A stretch of DNA of 38,664 nucleotides from Chloroflexota bacterium (GTDB lineage: Bacteria > Chloroflexota > Anaerolineae > Promineifilales > Promineifilaceae), in the NCBI GenBank assembly GCA_024277135.1, contig JAJRVV010000210.1, forward strand, positions 1 through 38,664, given 5' to 3'. Made by a program: the position numbers and the translations under genes. Position 1 is the first letter of the stretch, and each line of letters opens with the position of its first letter. The notes under the pieces were generated by a model. That model was given only the letters and a program-made list of their open reading frames with translations, made no database searches and was not told the origin of the DNA. This document shows positions 1 to 6,874 of this stretch, piece after piece.

Positions 1-1381
1 GCAGGCCAAACTGGCCCAACGGAACCTCGATGTCAGGCAAAATGCCGACGCCTTCAAATGTATTTCCATCCGGCAGTTGCAGCGTGGAGACCGCCAGCCG
101 AATCAGGGAGCCGTCGGCTAGGTTAAAGCTGATGATGCCTTCGGTGTTTCCAGCGGAGGGCATTCCCACCAGCGTCGCCCGGCCCGACAATTTCATCGCC
201 GCCGCAAAGTAGTCGGCGGCGCTGTGGCTGTTGCCATCGGTGAGAACGGCCATTGGTGTGCTCTCGTTCCATTTGATCGGCCCGCGAATCCGGTAAGTGG
301 TCTGGGTTCCATCCGCCCGCAGCGGTCCCGCCAGTCCGAACGTGCCTTCGGTGAAGATGGCGATAGACTTGTCAGAATTGCCGCCGGGATTGTGGCGAAT
401 GTCCAGGATCAGCCCGTCCAGCGGCGCTTCTGCTTCCATGTCGGTGATGGCGGCGAGAATATTGGTGTCGGAATCACCGCCAAAATTGGGGACGCGGATG
501 TAGCCGATGCGCGGCGATTCGCTGATGAGACCGGCCGCCCAGCCATCACAGCCGCCGGCGCCGCCAAAGGGGACGGTAATCTCTTTGGCCGCTTCGCCTT
601 CGCCCTGAATGACGGTGAGGGTGGCGGACTCGTCATTTTCATAGAGGGCGGCGTTGACTTGGCTGACGCTGTAACCGTTTTCGCCCGGTTCAAAGGCACG
701 GCCGTTGATTTCCAGTACCACATCGCCCCGGTTTAGCCCGGCATCGGCGGCGGGGCCGACCCGGCATACGTCCCAGATAAGCAGGTATTCATCTTCGCGC
801 GCCGGCCAAAAGCTCAATCCGGGCCACGGCCGTCCGCTGCCTTCGCTGGGCAGGTCAAATTCGGCGGCAAAGCGGTCTGGCCGGACGAAGCGGCTGTGGT
901 TGTCGCCCAATTCGTGAATGAAATCAGCCATGAGCGCCCAGAAATTCTCCTGGTTGTCCACTTCTTCCGCCAACGCCAGATATTCCTGGCAGACGGCTTC
1001 CCAATCCACGCCGTTGTAATTGTCGCGCACGTAATTGTCGCGGACGATGCCGCAAGCCTGGTTTAACAAGGCGGGATAATCATCGGCGGCGATGCGTTCG
1101 GCCGGTTCTCGTGTAGGGACGGTGATTTGAGCCATCAAGGCTTGCTGGGTCGCTTTGATGGGGACGAGGGTTTTGGTGGGGGGGATGGTGGGTTTAGGCG
1201 TGTTGGTGGGAGGCACGGCCGTCTGAGTGGGGGGGACGGGCGTGGCAGTGACTTGCACAACCTGTTCAACCGGAACCGTTACTTGGACGGTAACGATCAC
1301 CGTTTGTGGTTCCGAGGCGCAGGCAGTGACAAATAGTGCCAGAACGAGCAGCGAAATGGTCAAAATGAATGGTCGGCGCAT
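1..1381 (-). CDS. S41-family (C-terminal-processing-like) peptidase lipoprotein, partial
   Basis: Partial gene running off the left edge; 460 codons are visible and they read without a stop. The ATG at 1381 is preceded on the minus strand by an AAAGGA ribosome site. Residues 1-21 form a lipoprotein signal ending LFVTAC, so the protein is probably lipid-anchored outside the membrane. A Thr/Pro-rich linker follows (about 45-75). A PDZ-like segment lies near 205-270 (AGLNRGDVVLEINGRA), then the S41 core: LDGLILDIRHNPGG near 321-334, and the HSAADYFA motif, with Ser387 as the likely nucleophile. The motif that carries the catalytic Lys in CtpA enzymes reads GMPSAGNTEG here, without Lys, so this is nearer to the tricorn/eukaryotic-type S41 branch or is altered in mechanism. 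The last visible residues (VGILPDIEVPLG) are the usual near-C-terminal segment, so little is missing. Substrate unknown. Confidence 0.85.
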   Translation of the reverse strand, partial: MRRPFILTISLLVLALFVTACASEPQTVIVTVQVTVPVEQVVQVTATPVPPTQTAVPPTNTPKPTIPPTKTLVPIKATQQALMAQITVPTREPAERIAADDYPALLNQACGIVRDNYVRDNYNGVDWEAVCQEYLALAEEVDNQENFWALMADFIHELGDNHSRFVRPDRFAAEFDLPSEGSGRPWPGLSFWPAREDEYLLIWDVCRVGPAADAGLNRGDVVLEINGRAFEPGENGYSVSQVNAALYENDESATLTVIQGEGEAAKEITVPFGGAGGCDGWAAGLISESPRIGYIRVPNFGGDSDTNILAAITDMEAEAPLDGLILDIRHNPGGNSDKSIAIFTEGTFGLAGPLRADGTQTTYRIRGPIKWNESTPMAVLTDGNSHSAADYFAAAMKLSGRATLVGMPSAGNTEGIISFNLADGSLIRLAVSTLQLPDGNTFEGVGILPDIEVPLGQFGL

Positions 1382-1639
1382 GTGTCTTGTCCTTTCGTTT
1401 CTAAAGAAGTTTTCCCAAGTATATGTCACTCCGATCCTAGCGCAAAACGGATGAAAACCGGCGCGGGATTACAAATTTCTCATAAAAATGGATAGACAGG
1501 GGAAGGGATTGATGGTAATCTTAACATTCATTGTTTGAGTTAGGAAATGTGGTGAACGGCCGTAGTGCGCCAACCCATTTGTCCGGCTAAACCTGGGGAT
1601 TGGGGAGGGAGGTTTGCGAGAAATAGGAATGGTTCGCGT

Positions 1640-2806
1640 ATGATTGACAGTGGAAATTTCATGACTGGAGTTCGAGGAATCGGGAGGGGCATTTCCGAAG
1701 ATGTACTCCAGCAATCAGCCTATTTTTCATCCAACGATCTGCTCTGCCAACTAACCGAAGCGATTTCTGTGGGAATTATGGTGCTCAACCAGAATCAGGA
1801 AATCGTGTATACCAATCAGGAATTCTTAAACCAGATTCAGCTTTTGAAAGGTGACGTTTTGTTAGGCCGCCATTTTGGTAATGTGGTTAATTGTGTTCAC
1901 GCTTTCGAGACTGAGGAAGGGTGTGGCACGGCCGTTCCCTGCAAATCATGCAATATTTTCTTCTCTGTGATGCAAGCGCAGCGAGGCAAACGCAACACGC
2001 AAGAAGGGCAAATTATACGTCGCATAGAAGATATTGAGGAAGGATTGGATTTGCGGGTTTGGTCGTTTCCGCTGCACCATGAAAACCAGCAATTTATAGT
2101 TGTTAATGTACTCAATATGGCAGACGAAAAACGGCGGCGCACCCTGGAAGATATTTTCTTCCATGAGCTAGCCAACAATGCCGGCGCCATTCAAAGCTTG
2201 CTCAGTTTATATTCTAGTCTGTCAGAAGATGATGGATCCGGCCTGAATTATGGGGATTTGTTGTCGCAAGTCTCCCGGCAGTTGCTAGATGATATTGATG
2301 CCCAGCGCCAATTGTTGTCCGCCGAACGGGGCGATTTGAGCGTGGTTCCGATGCAAGTCTATTCTCTGGCTTACCTGGCGGAGATCATGGATTCATTTGA
2401 GCATTATTTTTTGGCCGGTGTGCGGCGGCTGCGGTTGGCTCCGGAGGCTTTTGATGTTCGATTTGTTTCAGACCGGGCGATTTTGGGACGGGTGCTGCGG
2501 TACATGGTGAAGAATGGATTGGGAGGGGCGGCTGATGGGGAGGTGGTGACGGTGGGCTGTGATGAGCAGGACGGCCGTGTCCGCTTCTGGGTGCATTTTC
2601 CAGCTTATCTGCCGCCAGAAGATCAAGCTCAAGTTTTTCAGCGCCAGGTCTCCATCCATGGTATTGGCCGGGGTGTGGAAACCTACAGCATGAAATTGCT
2701 GAGCGAACGGTATTTGCAGGGCGAGATCGCTTTTGAATCTGACCCGGAGGCAGGCAGTAAATTTATAGCCCAATACCCGAAAGAATTAGCCGTTGAAATG
2801 AAATAG
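1640..2806 (+). CDS. PAS sensor histidine kinase with Cys-rich PAS motif (first of tandem pair)
   Basis: 388 aa from ATG 1640. An upstream GTG at 1565 and an ATG at 1661 are alternatives; the N-terminal 25 residues from the GTG look non-coding in character. No transmembrane segment is visible, so it is probably a cytosolic sensor. A PAS domain (about 35-160) carries Cys85, His87, Cys95, Cys101 and Cys104 in the spacing NC-x-H-x7-CG-x4-C-x2-C, which could bind a metal or act as a redox switch (inference). The dimerisation/phosphoacceptor box is FFHELANNAG with His175. A HATPase-like region ends the protein, with Asn292 in the N-box. The ATP lid reads GIGRGVETYS, where the downstream paralogue has GLGT, and the N-box continues GLGG instead of GLEA, so ATP binding may be weak. 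The stop is 34 bp before the paralogue, suggesting one operon. No response regulator is visible nearby. Confidence 0.8.
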   Translation: MIDSGNFMTGVRGIGRGISEDVLQQSAYFSSNDLLCQLTEAISVGIMVLNQNQEIVYTNQEFLNQIQLLKGDVLLGRHFGNVVNCVHAFETEEGCGTAVPCKSCNIFFSVMQAQRGKRNTQEGQIIRRIEDIEEGLDLRVWSFPLHHENQQFIVVNVLNMADEKRRRTLEDIFFHELANNAGAIQSLLSLYSSLSEDDGSGLNYGDLLSQVSRQLLDDIDAQRQLLSAERGDLSVVPMQVYSLAYLAEIMDSFEHYFLAGVRRLRLAPEAFDVRFVSDRAILGRVLRYMVKNGLGGAADGEVVTVGCDEQDGRVRFWVHFPAYLPPEDQAQVFQRQVSIHGIGRGVETYSMKLLSERYLQGEIAFESDPEAGSKFIAQYPKELAVEMK

Positions 2807-2840
2807 CCAAAGCCAGAGAGATAGGCAATTTGAGGCATTG

Positions 2841-4013
2841 ATGAGCGGTAACGAGAAAATTGAAACCCTGTTTGCTCCGGCTGAACGAGCGGACGAAGCA
2901 GAACTGATTCGCCAATCCAACAGTTTGTCTGGCTTTCGCTTGATGTTCGAAATGTTGGACGCCATTCCCAACGGCCTGGTCATCCTTAACCAGAACCGGC
3001 AGATTGTGTATTCTAACCAGATGTTTCAAGAGACGGCCGTGCCCAACGACGCCGAATCTCTCATCGGTCTGCGTCCGGGGGAGGCGTTAAACTGCATTCA
3101 TTGGCGGCAGATGCCGGGCGGCTGCGGCACGATAGAAGTCTGCCAGACGTGCGGCGTGATCAAAGTGATCATCAAAGCGCAGCGGGGGCAGAAAAATGTG
3201 CAGGAATGCCGCATCACGCGCACGGCCGTTGATGACACAGTTGAATCGCTCGATTTACGCATTTGGGCTACCCCCTTTCGCTTTGCCAGCGAAGAATTTA
3301 CCGTTTTTGCCGCCATTGACATCGGCGACGAAAAACGGCGGCAGGTGTTGGAGCGGCTCTTCTTTCACGACATCGGCAACACGGCCGGGGACATTCAAGG
3401 GTTGGCCGAATTGGTGGAAATGACCGATTCGATGGCGGAACTCAATCAATTCGATTTCAGAAATTTGTTGTCTCGTGCCTCTCACCAACTGGTAGATGAA
3501 ATTGCCGCCCAACGCCAGCTCATCGCGGCGGAAAGAGGGGAGCTGTCCCCCCAGTGGGAGCCAATGGATGCCATCAACGTTTTGGAAGAGGTCATGCAGC
3601 TCTATAAAAATCACCCCATAGCTGAAGATTGTCTGATTCGGATCGATCCGAAATCGAAACCAGCCACGTTGATCACGGATCGCGCCTTATTGAAACGAGT
3701 GATAGGCAATCTGGTGAAAAACGGGCTGGAGGCGTCGCAAACCGGCGAAGTCGTTACCGTTGGCTGCGATCCGTATTCCGATCAAGTGCGGTTTTGGGTG
3801 CATAACCCCGCTTTCATGCCGCGCCATATTCAGTTGCAAATTTTCCAACGCTCCTTTTCCACAAAAGGCCGGGATCGGGGGTTGGGGACGTATAGCATCA
3901 AGCTGCTGACGGAACAGTATTTACAAGGGGTGGCGTCATTCCGCAGCGACCAGGAAAAAGGGACGATTTTTGTGGTGATGTATCCTAAAAGACCGGAAGG
4001 CGGCAGCGGATAG
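2841..4013 (+). CDS. PAS sensor histidine kinase with Cys-rich PAS motif (second of tandem pair)
   Basis: 390 aa from ATG 2841, preceded by GAGG at 7 bp; a TTG immediately upstream is less likely. Clear paralogue of the preceding gene along its whole length. The PAS domain keeps Cys85, His87, Cys95, Cys101 and Cys104 at the same residue numbers. The H-box is FFHDIGNTAG (His176), the N-box is NLVKNGLEAS, and the ATP lid contains GLGTYSIKLL. This copy therefore looks like a competent kinase, unlike its neighbour. There is no membrane segment. It probably senses a cytoplasmic redox or metal signal through the Cys/His set (inference from motif only). It is the last gene of its unit: a strong hairpin terminator follows at 4088-4136. 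The partner regulator is not in the window. Confidence 0.85.
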   Translation: MSGNEKIETLFAPAERADEAELIRQSNSLSGFRLMFEMLDAIPNGLVILNQNRQIVYSNQMFQETAVPNDAESLIGLRPGEALNCIHWRQMPGGCGTIEVCQTCGVIKVIIKAQRGQKNVQECRITRTAVDDTVESLDLRIWATPFRFASEEFTVFAAIDIGDEKRRQVLERLFFHDIGNTAGDIQGLAELVEMTDSMAELNQFDFRNLLSRASHQLVDEIAAQRQLIAAERGELSPQWEPMDAINVLEEVMQLYKNHPIAEDCLIRIDPKSKPATLITDRALLKRVIGNLVKNGLEASQTGEVVTVGCDPYSDQVRFWVHNPAFMPRHIQLQIFQRSFSTKGRDRGLGTYSIKLLTEQYLQGVASFRSDQEKGTIFVVMYPKRPEGGSG

Positions 4014-4087
4014 ACACGGCCGTTTTAGCGTCTCAATGGATTGTTTTCCAGGAAATGCCGAGTTTCTGGAGATATAACATTGCTCCC

Positions 4088-4136
4088 ATTTCCTGAAAAA
4101 ACCGTGCATTCGCGCGGTTTTTCTGTTTCAGGAATC
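4088..4136 (+). terminator. Rho-independent terminator after the kinase pair
   Basis: Nested hairpin. The inner stem is AAAAACCGTGC / GCGCGGTTTTT around an ATTC loop, with one mismatch. It is extended outward by ATTTCCTGAAA pairing with TTTCAGGAAT. The A-rich left and T-rich right flanks allow termination in both directions. Confidence 0.7.
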
Positions 4137-4154
4137 GGCCGGGTCTTATATAAT
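4126..4154 (+). promoter_or_regulatory. Possible sigma-70-type promoter for the aldolase-like gene
   Basis: A perfect TATAAT lies at 4149-4154, about 54 bp upstream of the start at 4208. The -35 region at 17 bp spacing reads TTTCAG, a weak match. It directly follows the terminator of the upstream unit, which fits a new transcription start. Confidence 0.4.
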
Positions 4155-4207
4155 CCGAGCAGAGACAATGTGGTTTTTTTCACGTTGAAATTAAGGAGAA
4201 ATTAATA

Positions 4208-5617
4208 ATGCAAGCGACTCAAGTGCAACAATTGTTTGACCATCTGGCCGGGGCGGTTCAGGTAGATGGCGATAACGTTTCTGTTTTGAATGAAGCCGCG
4301 CTGCCGGCGAAAATGGACGAGTTGGTGTGGACGGCCGTCTTCGGCGACGGATTGGTTCGTGATGCCGCCCGCTGGCTCATCTGGGAGATCGGTCTGGCGG
4401 TTGGCGTTTATCCCGCCTCCATTCATGAACTGTACCTGGCGATTGGCCGGGGCGATGTGCCCCACGACTTCACCGTCCCCGCCATGAACATCCGCGCCAT
4501 GAACTACAACACCTCCCGCGCCGTCTTCCGCGCCGCTAACAAACTAGGCGTGGGCGCCATGCTGTTCGAAATCGCCCGTTCCGAGATCGGTTACACTGGC
4601 CAGCGTCCCGCCGAATATACCGCTGCCGTCACCGCCGCCGCCATCAAAGAAGGGTATCGCGGCCCGCTTTACATTCAGGGCGACCATTTCCAAATTTCCG
4701 CCGCCCGCTATGCCAGCGATGGCGACGCCGAAGTCCAGGCAGTTAAAGATTTGATGGTAGAAGCCGTCGAGGCTGGTTTTTATAACATTGACATTGACGC
4801 CTCCACCCTGGTGGATTTGAGCTTCCCCACCCTCGATGAACAGCAAAAAGTGAACTACTCGTTGTGCGCCGCCCTCACCCAACACGCGCGCGAATTGGAA
4901 CCGGACGGCGTCACCGTTTCCCTGGGCGGCGAGATCGGCGAGGTGGGGCACAAGAACTCCACGGTGGCTGAACTGCACGCCTTCATGCAAGGGTACAATC
5001 GGGAAGTGGGGGACGCCGTCGGCATCTCCAAAATTTCGGTGCAGACGGGAACCAGCCACGGCGGCGTGGTGCTGCCCGACGGCACGTTGGCCGATGTCAG
5101 CGTGGATTTTGACACGCTGAAAGAGCTAAGCCAGGTATCCCGCGATGCGTATGGCATTGGCGGCGCCGTGCAGCATGGCGCTTCCACCCTGCCGCCCAGC
5201 GCGTTTGGCAAATTCCCGGAGGTGGGCACGCTGGAAATTCATCTGGCGACTGGCTTCCAGAACATCATTTATGATTTGCTGCCCCAGGATTTGGTGGATG
5301 CGGCGTATGATTATTGCCGGGAGAATCACGCCAGTCAATGGAAAGAGGGCAAGACGGAAGAACAGTTCCTCTACTCAAACCGCAAGCGGGCGCTGGGCGC
5401 GTTTAAGAAAGAATGGTGGAGCCTGGATGCGGAGACGCAGGCAAGGATTGGCGGAGCGCTGGAGAAGCAGTTTGCCTTTTTGTTTGAGCAGTTGAATGTG
5501 GGTGATACGCAGGGCGTGGCGGAAAAGACGACGACGAAGGTGTTAGTGCATAAGGCACGGCCGTCCGCCGCCGCCGCCGCCGCTGTGGAAGAAGATGTCT
5601 CTGATTTAGCTGACTGA
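4208..5617 (+). CDS. Class II (zinc-dependent) fructose-bisphosphate aldolase-like protein
   Basis: 469 aa; ATG 4208 follows AAGGAG at 9 bp. Hallmarks of the class II aldolase barrel appear in order. GDHFQ has Asp159-His160 in the place of the catalytic HLDHG strand. NIDIDAS is near 193-199, GGEIG has Glu242, GTSHGG has His284, and VQHGAS has His323. These could supply the zinc ligands and phosphate-binding loops for aldol cleavage of a ketose bisphosphate. The protein is longer than typical 290-360 aa class II aldolases, with an N-terminal extension of about 85 residues and an extra C-terminal region. It could equally be a tagatose-bisphosphate-type relative, so the substrate is not assigned. 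The C-terminal tail contains an Ala run encoded by GCC repeats (about 5568-5584). The gene has its own promoter and is 46 bp upstream of the glycosidase-like gene. Confidence 0.7.
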   Translation: MQATQVQQLFDHLAGAVQVDGDNVSVLNEAALPAKMDELVWTAVFGDGLVRDAARWLIWEIGLAVGVYPASIHELYLAIGRGDVPHDFTVPAMNIRAMNYNTSRAVFRAANKLGVGAMLFEIARSEIGYTGQRPAEYTAAVTAAAIKEGYRGPLYIQGDHFQISAARYASDGDAEVQAVKDLMVEAVEAGFYNIDIDASTLVDLSFPTLDEQQKVNYSLCAALTQHARELEPDGVTVSLGGEIGEVGHKNSTVAELHAFMQGYNREVGDAVGISKISVQTGTSHGGVVLPDGTLADVSVDFDTLKELSQVSRDAYGIGGAVQHGASTLPPSAFGKFPEVGTLEIHLATGFQNIIYDLLPQDLVDAAYDYCRENHASQWKEGKTEEQFLYSNRKRALGAFKKEWWSLDAETQARIGGALEKQFAFLFEQLNVGDTQGVAEKTTTKVLVHKARPSAAAAAAVEEDVSDLAD

Positions 5618-5623
5618 GCTGCT

Positions 5624-5660
5624 AACCTCCGGGAGGTTTCCTGACCCTCCCGGAGGTTCC
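5624..5660. repeat. Inverted repeat of AACCTCCGGGAGG units
   Basis: Two 13-bp arms, AACCTCCGGGAGG and its exact reverse complement CCTCCCGGAGGTT, lie 9 bp apart, and each arm is itself nearly palindromic. The same unit recurs at 9001-9045. The right arm places GGAGG just ahead of the ATG at 5664, so the repeat may double as ribosome site or hide it in a hairpin. Confidence 0.75.
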
Positions 5661-5663
5661 CTG

Positions 5664-6842
5664 ATGAAATTGACCCGTCAAGCCCTTTTGCCTCTGTCGT
5701 TGATGTTGGCGGGCGCTTTGCTGATTGTGTTGTACCTGGTCGGCCAACAACCGTCCCCCACTCCCGCCCCCAGACCAACAATCACCCCCGAACCCATCGT
5801 GCCCACCCGTACCCCGGCCGGCAGCGCGGTTGACGCTGGCGAGGAGATGGTCCCCGTTGTGACCAGGACGGCCGTAGCCCTCGCCGCTAGTTTGGCCGAT
5901 GAAGGGTTGATGCCGGCCGCCGCCCGCTTTGGCGTGACCGGCGAGTTGAGCGACGTGCTGCCGGCGCGAGCGGCGGGCTTGCCCTTTGCCATTTTTGCCA
6001 GTTGGCGGCCGCTGCTGGCGCTGCCAGAGGTGGACGGGGTTCAGTTCTGGCAGATGGTGCGCGCCGGGCCGGACGGTGTGCGCACCGATTGGGATCGGGT
6101 GGAGCAGGCGGCGCTGATGCACCCCGGCTCCGTCTGGTTGGTGGGCAACGAACCGGACGTGCGCTGGCAGGACAATGTGGAACCGGCCGCCTACGCCCGC
6201 CAATATCATGAGGTCTATACCTTCATCAAAAGCCGCGACCCGTCCGCCCAACTAGCCATCGCCGGCGTCGCCATCTCCACGCCGCTGCGCCGGGCTTACC
6301 TGGATCAGGTGTTGGCGGCGTATGAGGCGGAATTTGGCGGGCCGATGCCGGTGGACATCTGGACGGTACACGCATACACGCTGCGCGAGGAGGCGGACAG
6401 TTGGGGAGTGGACATTCCGCCGGGGCTGGCCGACTTGGGGGAGTCGCTGGGCCGCAAATATGAGATCGCCGATCACGGCCGTCTTGACATCTTCGCCCAA
6501 AATCTGGTTGATTTTCGCGCCTGGATGGCGGAGCGGGGGTATCGGGATCGGCCGTTAGCCGTCACCGAATTTGGCCTGATCATGCCCGAAGATTACGGTT
6601 TTCCCCCGGAGTTGATTGGCGAATATATGACGCAGACGTTTGACTTTTTCCTGACAGCGGCCAATGAAACCGGGTATGCGGCGGATGACGGCCGTCTGGT
6701 GCAATGGTGGCTCTGGTTCAGCATCTACCAACCGCCCAACTATTACGACGTTCCTAATTTGTATGACAAAGAGGCTGGAGAATTGACTTATCTGGGGCAG
6801 GTGTTTGCCGATTATGTCAATGGACTGGAGACTGAAGACTGA
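5664..6842 (+). CDS. Secreted glycoside-hydrolase-like TIM-barrel protein
   Basis: 392 aa; ATG 5664 lies about 5 bp behind a GGAGG contributed by the inverted repeat. Residues 1-27 are a hydrophobic membrane anchor or signal, followed by a Pro/Thr-rich linker (29-52), so the domain acts outside the membrane. The rest resembles a clan-A glycosidase barrel: GNEPD holds Glu163 as candidate acid/base after strand 4, and VTEFG holds Glu302 as candidate nucleophile after strand 7. VHAY (236-239) is also typical of these barrels. No carbohydrate-binding module is visible and the substrate is unknown. The C-terminal residues GLETED are encoded by a 7-bp tandem array that continues past the stop. The gene is convergent with the EF-G paralogue. 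Confidence 0.7.
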   Translation: MKLTRQALLPLSLMLAGALLIVLYLVGQQPSPTPAPRPTITPEPIVPTRTPAGSAVDAGEEMVPVVTRTAVALAASLADEGLMPAAARFGVTGELSDVLPARAAGLPFAIFASWRPLLALPEVDGVQFWQMVRAGPDGVRTDWDRVEQAALMHPGSVWLVGNEPDVRWQDNVEPAAYARQYHEVYTFIKSRDPSAQLAIAGVAISTPLRRAYLDQVLAAYEAEFGGPMPVDIWTVHAYTLREEADSWGVDIPPGLADLGESLGRKYEIADHGRLDIFAQNLVDFRAWMAERGYRDRPLAVTEFGLIMPEDYGFPPELIGEYMTQTFDFFLTAANETGYAADDGRLVQWWLWFSIYQPPNYYDVPNLYDKEAGELTYLGQVFADYVNGLETED

Positions 6843-6865
6843 ACACTGATAATCTCCAATCTCCA
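6824..6865. repeat. Heptanucleotide tandem array (STRR-like)
   Basis: Six units with exact 7-bp phase: ACTGGAG, ACTGAAG, ACTGAAC, ACTGATA, ATCTCCA, ATCTCCA. The array begins inside the last codons of the upstream gene and fills the convergent junction. Confidence 0.7.
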
Positions 6866-6874
6866 GTCATCATC

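Noticed and set aside
1382-1639. Promoters between the divergent S41 and kinase genes
   Set aside because: No hexamer pair is good enough to call; only an ACGGCCGT copy at 1556 stands out.
5568-5584. GCC trinucleotide run in the aldolase-like gene as a contingency locus
   Set aside because: Triplet changes would keep the frame and only alter an Ala-rich tail.
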